A DNA stretch of 14,873 nucleotides from Candidatus Omnitrophota bacterium (GTDB taxonomy: Bacteria; Omnitrophota; Gorgyraeia; Zapsychrales; Fredricksoniimonadaceae): contig JAEUSC010000214.1 of the NCBI GenBank assembly GCA_016789035.1, positions 1 to 14,873 on the forward strand, given 5' to 3'. A program made the position numbers and the translations under genes. The notes beneath the pieces are model-generated. The model searched no databases and had not been told where the DNA came from. It worked only from the letters and a program-made list of their open reading frames with translations. Below are positions 1-6,864 of this stretch, piece by piece; within the stretch, counting starts at the first letter, position 1; every line of letters begins with the position of its first letter.

Positions 1-744
1 AGAACTCATTCTGTTAAATTTTGGTATTTCCAAGCAGAAAACGCCGGGAATGGGAATATCCCGCAAGAAAACAGTTTGCTTAAAGTATTCTTTGCTGACA
101 ACATCAATGACTTTCTTATTCATATCGTCATGCGAAAGATAGGCGATGGAAACCTTCGAACCTTTAAGCGGATTTAACTGGTCCGCAATCCCTTTTTGGT
201 CCAACTTTAAAACATCGGCATTGCCAATTTTTAATATAATGTCCTGTTCACGGAGTCCTTGCACATAAGCATCTGATCGTGGCTCTACGTGCGTCACCAA
301 GAAACCTGCATCCTTCTTTTCCCCATCGATCCCAAGGTCTATCCGTTCTCCCAAAGCCTCCTGCGCATATTCTTTCGCGGCTTTCGGAGGGTAAAGACCA
401 GAAAATACATCCTCTTTTGTTTTGAGAAAATCCACCAAAAACGCTGCACTGCGCCAGCGGACATAATCATTGCTTTTTTTCTCATTCTTAAGCTGACTGT
501 AAATTTTTGTGTTAAATGCCTGAATGAAACGGTCGAAGTCTTCCTGGCGGACCGATTCATAATAATTCTCCTGCATCGATTTATAAACCTGCTTGAAATA
601 CGCTACGTACTGCGCATAATCATCTTTTTGTGCAGACGAACTTGAGGGAGATTTCTTAAAAGATTTGTCTGCCGCGCAACCAGAAGCAGAGATAACAAAG
701 GCAAAAATCAAAATGAAGGCATATGTGCGGAAGATTTTATTCAT
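1..744 (-). CDS. S41-family (C-terminal processing) peptidase, lipoprotein, N-terminal part; cut by window edge
   Basis: The reading frame is open from ATG at 744 to the window edge, giving the first 248 residues with the C-terminus outside. Residues 1-23 form a lipoprotein signal: basic start (NKIFR), a hydrophobic stretch at about 8-20, then a lipobox ending ASGC with Cys23 as the probable lipidated residue. A Ser-rich linker (32-37) follows, then a helical N-terminal region. A PDZ domain covers about 135-205, with the typical signature around GFLVTHVEPRSDAYVQGL and REQDIILKIG. Residues 222-244 (VFLRDIPIPGVFCLEIPKF) match the strand leading into the S41 catalytic domain of CtpA/Prc-type proteases. 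The catalytic Ser/Lys lie beyond the edge, so activity cannot be judged. Family members cut C-termini of periplasmic or envelope proteins. The gene follows lplA after 104 bases and has its own strong promoter. No clear Shine-Dalgarno precedes the ATG. A non-catalytic PDZ lipoprotein is possible but less likely. Confidence 0.8.
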   Translation of the reverse strand, partial: MNKIFRTYAFILIFAFVISASGCAADKSFKKSPSSSSAQKDDYAQYVAYFKQVYKSMQENYYESVRQEDFDRFIQAFNTKIYSQLKNEKKSNDYVRWRSAAFLVDFLKTKEDVFSGLYPPKAAKEYAQEALGERIDLGIDGEKKDAGFLVTHVEPRSDAYVQGLREQDIILKIGNADVLKLDQKGIADQLNPLKGSKVSIAYLSHDDMNKKVIDVVSKEYFKQTVFLRDIPIPGVFCLEIPKFNRMSS

Positions 745-774
745 AGAAAGAATAAGAATTATTAATATGGATTG

Positions 775-802
775 ATTATAAGTTGCCTTAAGGTCATGTC
801 AA
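775..802 (-). promoter_or_regulatory. Sigma-70-type promoter for the S41 lipoprotein peptidase
   Basis: On the minus strand a perfect -35 box TTGACA (797-802) is followed after 16 bases by a perfect -10 box TATAAT (775-780). Transcription would start near 768, leaving a leader of about 25 bases before ATG at 744. The site lies in the 104-base gap after lplA, so the peptidase can be expressed apart from the glycine cleavage operon. The match to consensus is seen directly; activity is inferred. Confidence 0.75.
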
Positions 803-848
803 CGCATTTGAAATAAAAAATGCAGACAAAGGCAAATGTATGGAATTG

Positions 849-1574
849 TTAAGGATGAATATCAACAGAAAACGGAAACTTTTCCAATTGATAAGTGAGC
901 AGGGAGGATTCCAGAGGCGTCAATGCGGATTGGTCATCAGTGACACAAAACAAATCTTGCAAATCCTTCTTAAATTTTTGAGGGTCAATCGGTATGTTGG
1001 ATATAAATTCTGAATGTTCGCGCTTACGCCTATACTCCGGCATATCTTTCGGCATTTGCAGCAACCGGAATACTGTATTCAGATCAAAATCATAAAGAAT
1101 GGTGCCATGATGCAAAATAAAATTCTTCCCCCGGCGCTGGGCGTTTCCTGAAAACTTTTTGTCAGTATCAAATATTGCAATATCCGAAATAGGGCGAAAC
1201 ACAGCATTGATACCTTGCTGTTTTAAAGCACCTATAATTTTTTGTGAGATCCATTGATAGGATAACCGAAGATCGGTGAGCTGCTTTTCTCTATTTTTGT
1301 CAATCACCAATGTGTAATTCAGACATCCCGGTCCCTGAACAACTGTTCCGCCGCCGGACGTTCGACGCACGACGGGGATTCTTTCTTTTAGCACCTGAGG
1401 AATAACCAAATCATCATATTCTTTGCCGATGCGTCCCAGCACGATAAACACGGATTTGCTTTCCCAAAAACGCAACACTTCCGGACCTTCATGCTTTTCT
1501 GCGTTTAGGAAAAGCGCTTCATCCAGCAGGATGTTGGCCTCTGGTGAGTCTAAAGAAATATCCTTTAGGATCAT
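849..1574 (-). CDS. lplA: Lipoate--protein ligase A / octanoyltransferase family protein
   Basis: This 241-residue protein is a single BPL/LPL catalytic domain. RRTSGGGT at residues 70-77 is the family's substrate-binding loop, followed by the GPGCLNYTLV strand. KKFSGNAQRRG (139-149) contains the conserved lysine (Lys140) that binds the acyl-AMP in LplA, and HHGTILYDFD follows. The usual His after GGGTV is Gln80 (GGGTVVQGPGC), a pattern I associate with one branch of the family. There is no C-terminal accessory domain of the E. coli LplA type, so the protein may need a partner for lipoate activation or may transfer octanoyl groups. It starts 3 bases after the gcvPB stop, as the last gene of the glycine cleavage operon. 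The natural acceptor is therefore GcvH. Family assignment is firm; ligase versus transferase is undecided. No obvious ribosome binding site is present, suggesting translational coupling. Confidence 0.85.
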   Translation of the reverse strand: MILKDISLDSPEANILLDEALFLNAEKHEGPEVLRFWESKSVFIVLGRIGKEYDDLVIPQVLKERIPVVRRTSGGGTVVQGPGCLNYTLVIDKNREKQLTDLRLSYQWISQKIIGALKQQGINAVFRPISDIAIFDTDKKFSGNAQRRGKNFILHHGTILYDFDLNTVFRLLQMPKDMPEYRRKREHSEFISNIPIDPQKFKKDLQDLFCVTDDQSALTPLESSLLTYQLEKFPFSVDIHP

Positions 1575-1577
1575 ATT

Positions 1578-3032
1578 TTAGGAGTGATGAAAGAAACTGG
1601 TCTTAATGTCGCGGGCCGCCTTAACTTCGTCCGGACGCGAAATAGGCATTGTTTTAGGAAAATCCTTAAAGACCGCCGGATTGTCCTTGGAAAGCTGATC
1701 CGCTTGAATCATGAAATCAATAAACTCATCCATGACGGGTTTGGATTCGGATTCTGTCGGCTCTATCATAATAGCCTCGGGAACAATGAGAGGAAAATAA
1801 ACCGTCGGAGGGTGAACGCCTTGATCAATCAAATATTTGGCCAGATCAATGGCATGAACACCGCGGTCCGCTTGTAACGTTGCGGAAAACACACTTTCGT
1901 GCATACAAATTCGTTCGTAAGCCAATTTATAATAAGGCTTTAAACGCTCTTTCATGTAATTAGCATTTAATACAGCATGGTTCGTCGTATCAATCAAGCC
2001 TTGCTTTCCGAGCATTAAGATATAACCGTAAGCCCGAATGAGCAAACCGAAGTTCCCATAAAAAGGTGCGATGTAACCGATTGAATCCGGAAAATCATAG
2101 GAAAGTGCAAACTGACCGTTGCTACGACGAATAACCCGTGATATCGGCAAAAACTTCTCCAGCTTTTTGTTTACACCTACAGGGCCCGCGCCAGGTCCGC
2201 CTCCGCCGTGCGGTGTAGTAAATGTTTTGTGCGTATTGATGTGCATAACGTCAAAGCCAATATCACCCGGACGGCAGCGCCCCAACACGGCATTAAGATT
2301 GGCGCCGTCATAATACATGATTCCATCCACACCGTGGATCAGCTTGGCAATTTCGTCAATATTATTTTCAAATAAACCAAGCGTACTGGGCACGGTCATC
2401 ATGAGCCCTGCCACTTCCGGCGTGATCGCTTCCTTCAATTTTGCCAGATCCATATTACCGTTTTTGTCCGACGGAATAGAGATCGTTTCATATCCGGCGA
2501 TGGCCGCGCTGGCAGGGTTTGTCCCGTGCGCGGAATCCGGAATAATGATGTATTTCTTTTTATTGCCTTTGGACTGATGGTAGGCTGCCATCAGCATAAT
2601 GCCGGTGAGTTCCCCATGCGCGCCTGCCAAAGGCTGTAACGTAAAAGCGTCAAATCCCGTCATAGCACACATGAGCTGCTCTAAATCATAAAGCACTTCC
2701 AGCGCGCCTTGCGTTAACGTCTCCCCACCTTCCAGCTGCGGGAGCAACGGATGTAAATTCATAAATGAGGAAACTCTCGCCAGACCTTCAGTGAATTTCG
2801 GGTTATACTTCATCGTGCAGGAGCCAAGCGGATAAAAATGAGTATCGATCGAAAAGTTTTTCTGTGATAAATGAGTGTAATGGCGGACGGCATCCAACTC
2901 CGAAACCTCGGGGAGCTGAGCGTCATTGACGCGCAAATACTTGGCTGGAATTTCCGCCTTAACATTCACATCACTTGCCGGAAGGCGAAAACCCCGACGA
3001 CCTTGAACACTTTTTTCGAAAATCAGTTTCAT
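1578..3032 (-). CDS. gcvPB: Glycine dehydrogenase (decarboxylating) subunit 2, P-protein beta
   Basis: This is the C-terminal half of the split P-protein, 484 residues and normal for the family. With GcvPA it decarboxylates glycine using pyridoxal phosphate and passes the aminomethyl group to the lipoyl arm of GcvH. The PLP-binding lysine is Lys269 in the motif HINTHKTFTTPHGGGGPG. Other family marks are FYPLGSCTMKYNP (66-78), LQPLAGAHGELTG (132-144), DSAHGTNPASA (166-176) and YYDGANLNA (240-248). ATG at 3032 is preceded by AGGTG with an 8-base gap, supporting the start. The 69-base gap to gcvPA is the longest in the operon and holds GC-rich palindromes; the gap to lplA is only 3 bases. The gene looks intact. 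Confidence 0.97.
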   Translation of the reverse strand: MKLIFEKSVQGRRGFRLPASDVNVKAEIPAKYLRVNDAQLPEVSELDAVRHYTHLSQKNFSIDTHFYPLGSCTMKYNPKFTEGLARVSSFMNLHPLLPQLEGGETLTQGALEVLYDLEQLMCAMTGFDAFTLQPLAGAHGELTGIMLMAAYHQSKGNKKKYIIIPDSAHGTNPASAAIAGYETISIPSDKNGNMDLAKLKEAITPEVAGLMMTVPSTLGLFENNIDEIAKLIHGVDGIMYYDGANLNAVLGRCRPGDIGFDVMHINTHKTFTTPHGGGGPGAGPVGVNKKLEKFLPISRVIRRSNGQFALSYDFPDSIGYIAPFYGNFGLLIRAYGYILMLGKQGLIDTTNHAVLNANYMKERLKPYYKLAYERICMHESVFSATLQADRGVHAIDLAKYLIDQGVHPPTVYFPLIVPEAIMIEPTESESKPVMDEFIDFMIQADQLSKDNPAVFKDFPKTMPISRPDEVKAARDIKTSFFHHS

Positions 3033-3076
3033 AAGTTATACACCTAAAAGCCCCAGAATCCCAATTGCTGAGCACT

Positions 3077-3098
3077 GGCTAGCCGGGCCATCGGGCCC
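3077..3098. repeat. GC-rich palindromes in the gcvPA-gcvPB gap
   Basis: The 69-base gap holds an 8-bp perfect palindrome GGCTAGCC (3077-3084), directly followed by a small hairpin GGGCC-ATCG-GGCCC (3085-3098). A further TGCTGAGCA (3066-3074) lies just beside them. There is no T-run after the stem on either strand, so it is not a normal intrinsic terminator. It could be an mRNA stability or processing element inside the operon transcript; this is inference. Confidence 0.4.
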
Positions 3099-3101
3099 CG
3101 A

Positions 3102-4436
3102 TTACAAAACGTCTTTCAACGCTTTAATGTAATCTAAAATTTCCTGCTTCGTCCGCTTCTCAGTGACGGCCACAAGCAAGTATTTTTCCATCCCAGGGTA
3201 ATACCGTCCCAACGGAAAACCGGCGGCAAAACCTTTTTTGATCATGCCACCCACAACAACCGAAGCATCCTTCGGCAAAACAACCGCAAACTCATTAAAT
3301 GTGGGAGAACTTCGCTTAACAATGACTCCAGGAATTTTTCCCAACTCCTGACGCATAAATTCAGCCTTCTGAAGATTGAGCTGTGCCAATTCCTTTAACC
3401 CTTCCTTACCCAGCATCGACATATAAATAGCCGATTGAACAGCGCACAATGACACGTTCGTACAAATATTGGACGTTGCCTTTTCCCGACGGATGTGCTG
3501 CTCACGCGCTTGAAGAGTATTAACAAAGGCCCGACGGCCCTGACCATCCAGTGTTTCTCCTACGATACGGCCCGGCATCTTACGAATAAACTTTTTTCGA
3601 GCCGCCATAAATCCCAGATAAGGACCGCCGAAATTCAACGGCAAGCCCATGGACTGCCCTTCTCCTGTGACAATGTCTGCCCCCATAGCGCCGGGAGTTT
3701 TCAATAAGCCCAAGGCCACAGGATAAACGCTGCTCAAAGCCATGGCGCCAACTTTGTGAACTTGGTCAAAAATATCTGAATGATCATCAATAACACCGAA
3801 AAAATTCGGATTCTGGACAATGACAGCGGCGGTCTTATCATCCAAATGCTTTAAAATATCTTCACGGGATGCCTGTCCATGGATAACCGGCGTTTCAATA
3901 AATTCGAAATGAAGATGACTGGTGTACGTTTTCAAAATTTTTCGGTAGATGGGACTTACGCCACCGTCCATAATAATCTTTGTTCTGTCCGTCAGACGGA
4001 TCGCCATCATCATGGCTTCATACAACGCCGTTCCGCCGTCATAAAGCGACGCATTGGCCACGTCCATTTCCGTCAATGTACAGATAGAACTTTGAAATTC
4101 AAAAAGAGATTGCAGTGTCCCCTGTGCGCATTCGGGCTGATATGGTGTGTAGGCCGTGTAAAATTCTCCTCGAGAAATGAGGGCATCGACGGCCGATGGA
4201 ATGAAGTGATCATAAAAACCGCCCCCGACAAATGGGACAAGATGGATATTGTTTTTGAGCCCCATGCTGACAACCCGCCGGACAACCTCCAGCTCGGAAA
4301 GCCCTTCCGGCAAATCAAACGACTTGGGGCGTAACGAATGCTTGATATCGACAAACAAATCATCGATGCTTTTGACACCGATGACTTTAAGCATTTCCTG
4401 AACTTCAAGGGGGGTATTGGCTATATAAGGATTCAA
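3102..4436 (-). CDS. gcvPA: Glycine dehydrogenase (decarboxylating) subunit 1, P-protein alpha
   Basis: This is the N-terminal half of the split P-protein, 444 residues as expected. Family marks include YIANTPLEVQEMLKVIGV at the start, FVGGGFYDHFIPSAV, YTPYQPECAQGTLQ, GGPYLGFMAARKKFIRKMPG and the RREKATSNICTN motif. It pairs with GcvPB to form the PLP-dependent decarboxylase of the glycine cleavage system in the cytoplasm. The start is a TTG at 4436: the next upstream in-frame codons run into a TAG, and the N-terminus from this TTG fits the family exactly, so no ATG option exists. Only a weak ribosome binding site (GAAAG) is seen in the 19-base gap after gcvH, so coupling to gcvH translation is likely. 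The rare start codon may tune subunit amounts. Confidence 0.96.
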   Translation of the reverse strand: MNPYIANTPLEVQEMLKVIGVKSIDDLFVDIKHSLRPKSFDLPEGLSELEVVRRVVSMGLKNNIHLVPFVGGGFYDHFIPSAVDALISRGEFYTAYTPYQPECAQGTLQSLFEFQSSICTLTEMDVANASLYDGGTALYEAMMMAIRLTDRTKIIMDGGVSPIYRKILKTYTSHLHFEFIETPVIHGQASREDILKHLDDKTAAVIVQNPNFFGVIDDHSDIFDQVHKVGAMALSSVYPVALGLLKTPGAMGADIVTGEGQSMGLPLNFGGPYLGFMAARKKFIRKMPGRIVGETLDGQGRRAFVNTLQAREQHIRREKATSNICTNVSLCAVQSAIYMSMLGKEGLKELAQLNLQKAEFMRQELGKIPGVIVKRSSPTFNEFAVVLPKDASVVVGGMIKKGFAAGFPLGRYYPGMEKYLLVAVTEKRTKQEILDYIKALKDVL

Positions 4437-4455
4437 CGCGCGGGCTTTCTAGTGA

Positions 4456-4845
4456 TTATTGCTCAATACTTTCCAAATAACTTTCATATTCTTCAGCCGT
4501 CATCAAATTGGAGGTCTCCTCCATACTTGTGATTTCAATCTTAACCAGCCAACCCTTGGTATAACAATAGCGGTTAATCAGCCCAGGGTTTTCTTCCAAC
4601 TTTGAATTCACTTCTATGACGCGACCGGACATAGGCGCAAAGATATCGCTGGCTGCCTTCACGGATTCGACAGAAACGAATTCTTCAAACTGTTCTACTT
4701 CGGAATCTTGAGAAGGAAGCTCAACAAATGTAATGTCACCGAGCGCCGACTGCGCGTAATCTGTGATACCGATCGTCCCGATATTATCTTCGATATTAAT
4801 CCACTCATGTTCTTTGGTATACAGATAATGCTCGATTATTTCCAT
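4456..4845 (-). CDS. gcvH: Glycine cleavage system H protein (lipoyl carrier)
   Basis: This 129-residue lipoyl-carrier protein shuttles the aminomethyl group from the P-protein to GcvT, and is then reoxidised by a dihydrolipoamide dehydrogenase not present in this window. The lipoylated residue is Lys63 in FVSVESVKAASDI, the family's ExVKA site, followed by the APMSGRVIEVN strand of the lipoyl fold. The N-terminus (YTKEHEWI) and the GITDYAQSALGDI segment are typical. ATG at 4845 has a strong ribosome binding site, AAGGAG, 6 bases upstream. The gene is third to last in reading toward lplA and lies 30 bases after gcvT. The neighbouring lplA-family protein is the obvious candidate to attach lipoate here. 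It appears complete and ordinary. Confidence 0.97.
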   Translation of the reverse strand: MEIIEHYLYTKEHEWINIEDNIGTIGITDYAQSALGDITFVELPSQDSEVEQFEEFVSVESVKAASDIFAPMSGRVIEVNSKLEENPGLINRYCYTKGWLVKIEITSMEETSNLMTAEEYESYLESIEQ

Positions 4846-4851
4846 AACTAA

Positions 4852-4857
4852 CTCCTT
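4852..4857 (-). promoter_or_regulatory. Strong ribosome binding site of gcvH
   Basis: The minus strand reads AAGGAG followed by 6 bases and the gcvH ATG. A second Shine-Dalgarno-like AAAAGGAGT lies just upstream (4859-4867). The doubled site stands out against the weak sites of the other genes in the operon, suggesting that the carrier protein is made in excess, as is usual for H-protein. Confidence 0.65.
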
Positions 4858-4875
4858 GACTCCTTTTAGATGCGA

Positions 4876-5973
4876 TTAATTTTTCAACGAACCAGATTTA
4901 TAAAACGGGCGGGAAACCACGACCGCAGAGTTTTTACTCTTTTCATCTCCAAATATAATTTGATCGCCGGCTTTTAACGGTTCACGGACAAGGCCGATAC
5001 CTATACCGCAGGTTAAAGCCGGAGAAAATGTTCCACTGGTTACCACACCACATTCGTAACCATCAAGCGAGTATAGTTTGTGCTCGGCCCGGGGAGCTCT
5101 GCGATTACTGGAAGCAAAACAAACCAGATTCCGCTTCAAGCCGCTATCTTCCCTTTTTAAAAGTCCGTCTTTACCTATAAAATCTTTAGAAAGGTCCACG
5201 AATTTTTTAAGTCCGGCGTCGAACGGAGAAATAATTTCCTCCAGCTCATGACCGTATAACGGATAACACATTTCAATTCTCAATACATCTCGAACGCCTA
5301 ATCCAGTGGGCTTTACATTATCATTTTTGAGAATTTCTTTCCATAATTCTTTTACTTTTGTCCAGGGAAAATAAATCTCATAACCCAATTCGCCCGTGTA
5401 TCCGGTCCGGCTGATGATTACTTTTTCACCTAGCAAATCAAAATGATCAAAGCCGTAATACTCCAAAGTTTGAATCCCGGGAACAAGCCTTCCCAAAACT
5501 TCCCGCGACATTGGACCTTGCAAATCGAGTTTGGCCGTCTGTAAGGAGACATCTTGAAAACCAGAAGATTTTGACAAATGAGCCAAAAAATGCCGACGGT
5601 CTTTATCGATATTGGCAGCATTGACCACAACCATCCATTTTTCTTCCGAAATCTTATAAACAATCAAATCATCTATTGTTCCGCCGTTTTCATTTAGCAT
5701 GGTTCCATAACGACAGGTCTTCACCGGCATATCCGTGAGCTTTTGCGTAACGATTCGGCTAAGGCCGCTGGCCGTCAATGTCCCTTCAATAAAAAATTCA
5801 CCCATGTGCGAACAATCAAATAACGATGCTGTCTTACGGTTATATTCAAACTCCTGCAAAATACCTTCGTATTGCAGCGGCATATTCCATCCGGCAAAAT
5901 CGACCATCTTGGCCCCAAGGCTTACATGTTCCTCTACAAGCGCGGTATTTTTAGATGAACCTACATTCGACAT
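4876..5973 (-). CDS. gcvT: Glycine cleavage system T protein (aminomethyltransferase)
   Basis: This 365-residue protein transfers the methylene group from aminomethyl-lipoyl GcvH to tetrahydrofolate, releasing ammonia. The N-terminal folate-binding fold shows MVDFAGWNMPLQYEG (23-37), LFDCSHMGEF (51-60) and GGTIDDLIVY (97-106). Asp101 sits at the position of the catalytic aspartate. ISRTGYTGELGYEIYF is the next conserved block, and the C-terminal barrel follows with GVVTSGTFSPAL. ATG at 5973 has AGGA 7 bases upstream. It is the first gene of the operon gcvT-gcvH-gcvPA-gcvPB-lplA. A poor candidate promoter lies 30-58 bases upstream of the ATG, and no glycine riboswitch core was recognised, so control is unclear. 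The gene is intact. Confidence 0.96.
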   Translation of the reverse strand: MSNVGSSKNTALVEEHVSLGAKMVDFAGWNMPLQYEGILQEFEYNRKTASLFDCSHMGEFFIEGTLTASGLSRIVTQKLTDMPVKTCRYGTMLNENGGTIDDLIVYKISEEKWMVVVNAANIDKDRRHFLAHLSKSSGFQDVSLQTAKLDLQGPMSREVLGRLVPGIQTLEYYGFDHFDLLGEKVIISRTGYTGELGYEIYFPWTKVKELWKEILKNDNVKPTGLGVRDVLRIEMCYPLYGHELEEIISPFDAGLKKFVDLSKDFIGKDGLLKREDSGLKRNLVCFASSNRRAPRAEHKLYSLDGYECGVVTSGTFSPALTCGIGIGLVREPLKAGDQIIFGDEKSKNSAVVVSRPFYKSGSLKN

Positions 5974-6002
5974 ATTTATTCCTATCTTTTAAAAGCAGCG
6001 AT

Positions 6003-6031
6003 ATATTAGCCAAATCCATTTTTGAAGTAAA
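6003..6031 (-). promoter_or_regulatory. Possible promoter of the gcv operon
   Basis: On the minus strand TTTACT (6026-6031) and TAATAT (6003-6008) are separated by 17 bases and match the -35 and -10 consensus at 4 of 6 positions each. The -10 box lies 29 bases from the gcvT start. The spacing is ideal but the boxes are weak, in an AT-rich area where chance matches are common. Confidence 0.3.
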
Positions 6032-6255
6032 GCTAAATTCTAAAATGATTTTTTGCGATCTTGTCCATATAAGAGAAATACCTCACCCAGCATTCTGCCT
6101 AGACTTCTTTGAAAATACTCTTTGCAAGAAAAGAAAAAAGTGGTAGAAAGGATGGGCTTGTCAATGGACTGTTTGGTGTTACGAAGCCAGTTAACTCGTC
6201 CTTGTTGTATATATAGCGACTTCTCCTGATCTTTAAATTTAATCGTAATGTACCT

Positions 6256-6292
6256 GTCCTGGCTTTCTGCTAAACACAAAATTAGCCAGGAC
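6256..6292. repeat. Perfect 9-bp inverted repeat upstream of tRNA-Arg
   Basis: GTCCTGGCT (6256-6264) is repeated inverted as AGCCAGGAC (6284-6292) around a 19-base loop. Inside it, GCTAA (6269-6273) and TTAGC (6282-6286) can form a competing smaller hairpin that shares bases with the right arm. Neither strand has a T-run after the stem, so a terminator is unlikely. It may be an operator or an RNA structure in a leader; function is unknown. Confidence 0.55.
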
Positions 6293-6328
6293 TAACGCGA
6301 AATTTCCGAATCAAAAATGTTGGAGTTT

Positions 6329-6402
6329 GCGCCTGTAGCTCAATTGGATAGAGCATCTGGCTTCGGACCAGAGGGTTGGGGGTTCGAGTCCCTCCAGGCG
6401 CG
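6329..6402 (+). tRNA. tRNA-Arg, anticodon TCG (UCG)
   Basis: A full cloverleaf can be folded in 74 bases. The acceptor arms GCGCCTG and CAGGCGC pair perfectly. The D arm is GCTC/GAGC, the anticodon arm TCTGG/CCAGA encloses the 7-base loop CTTCGGA, and the T arm GGGGG/CCCTC has one G-T pair around TTCGAGT. The anticodon TCG reads CGN arginine codons. The discriminator base is G, and the 3' CCA is not encoded (TTA follows), so it must be added by a nucleotidyltransferase. The gene is single, opposite in direction to both neighbours. No integrase or repeated 3' end is seen nearby. Confidence 0.96.
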
Positions 6403-6415
6403 TTAAATTTTCTGT

Positions 6416-6772
6416 CTACTTCAAACATGCCGCAATTTTTTCTTCCAAAATCTTCATATTGACTGGCTTAACCAGATACCCTCGGACCCCTTCCATAAAA
6501 AAAACATCCTGCATGGTCTCATTGGCCGTTAACATCACAACTGGGACTTTAAACTCCGGAGCACCATTAATGTGGTTCATAAACTCATAACCGTTCATGT
6601 TAGGCATCTGTATATCAAGAATGATCAAATCAGGCCTCTCCCGTGCCAAAACATCAAGAGCCTCTTTCCCGTCGTGAGCCACACAGATCTGATATCCCTT
6701 CTCTTTGAGACCAAACTGCAAAAGCGTAAGATTCAAGCGATCATCGTCGACAATCATAATTTTTTTATTCAT
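6416..6772 (-). CDS. Stand-alone CheY-like response regulator receiver protein
   Basis: The 118 residues make one receiver domain with no output domain. Key residues are all present: the acidic pocket Asp9-Asp10-Asp11, the phosphorylated Asp53 in LIILDIQMPNMNGYEF, Thr82 in VVMLTAN, and Lys102 followed by Pro (LVKP). It should therefore be phosphorylated by a histidine kinase that is not in this window, and act by binding a partner protein. AAGGA lies about 8 bases before ATG at 6772. It diverges from the small membrane protein gene at 6865 across 92 bases and ends 13 bases from the tRNA. Proteins of this kind serve in chemotaxis, phosphorelays or polar localisation; nothing here chooses between them. 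Confidence 0.93.
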   Translation of the reverse strand: MNKKIMIVDDDRLNLTLLQFGLKEKGYQICVAHDGKEALDVLARERPDLIILDIQMPNMNGYEFMNHINGAPEFKVPVVMLTANETMQDVFFMEGVRGYLVKPVNMKILEEKIAACLK

Positions 6773-6813
6773 AGCTGTATCCTTTGCAAAAACGTTTTAA
6801 TCGAGAATATCTG

Positions 6814-6841
6814 TTGCCTGCTTAATAAACTTGTGTAGAAT
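6814..6841 (+). promoter_or_regulatory. Candidate promoter of the two-helix membrane protein gene
   Basis: TTGCCT (6814-6819) and TAGAAT (6836-6841) are 16 bases apart, matching consensus at 4/6 and 5/6. Transcription would start near 6848, just ahead of the ribosome binding site, giving a leader of under 20 bases. The position in the divergent gap makes it plausible. Confidence 0.4.
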
Positions 6842-6850
6842 GATGGGCAA

Positions 6851-6856
6851 AAGGAG
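6851..6856 (+). promoter_or_regulatory. Ribosome binding site of the 6865 gene
   Basis: AAGGAG stands 8 bases before ATG at 6865. It is one of the best sites in the window and is the main support that this otherwise unknown frame is a real gene. Confidence 0.7.
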
Positions 6857-6864
6857 AAAGAAAT

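Larger units (their letters stand above)
5974..6328. other. Non-coding stretch between gcvT and tRNA-Arg
   Basis: These 355 bases hold no convincing gene. The one minus-strand frame here (6040-6279) needs a TTG start, has no ribosome binding site and resembles no family I know. The stretch should carry the promoters of gcvT (leftward) and of the tRNA (rightward). It contains a 9-bp inverted repeat at 6256-6292. I looked for the conserved core of a glycine riboswitch on the gcvT strand and did not see it. Confidence 0.6.

Noticed and set aside
289..645. Plus-strand frame of 118 codons near the left edge
   Set aside because: It is antisense to the continuous S41/PDZ lipoprotein frame that runs from 744 to the window edge and has clear domain signatures.
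3085..3098. GC-rich hairpin after gcvPA as an intrinsic terminator
   Set aside because: The stem is only 5 bp and no T-run follows on either strand; gcvPB and lplA clearly belong to the same operon.
3879..4334. Plus-strand frame of 151 codons inside gcvPA
   Set aside because: It is antisense to a gene with full-length family match and has no recognisable domain.
6040..6279. Minus-strand frame of about 79 codons upstream of gcvT
   Set aside because: It starts with TTG, lacks a ribosome binding site, resembles no family and overlaps the inverted repeat; treated as non-coding.
6329..6402. tRNA-Arg as an integration site of a mobile element
   Set aside because: No integrase, no duplicated 3' end of the tRNA and no change in gene style nearby.
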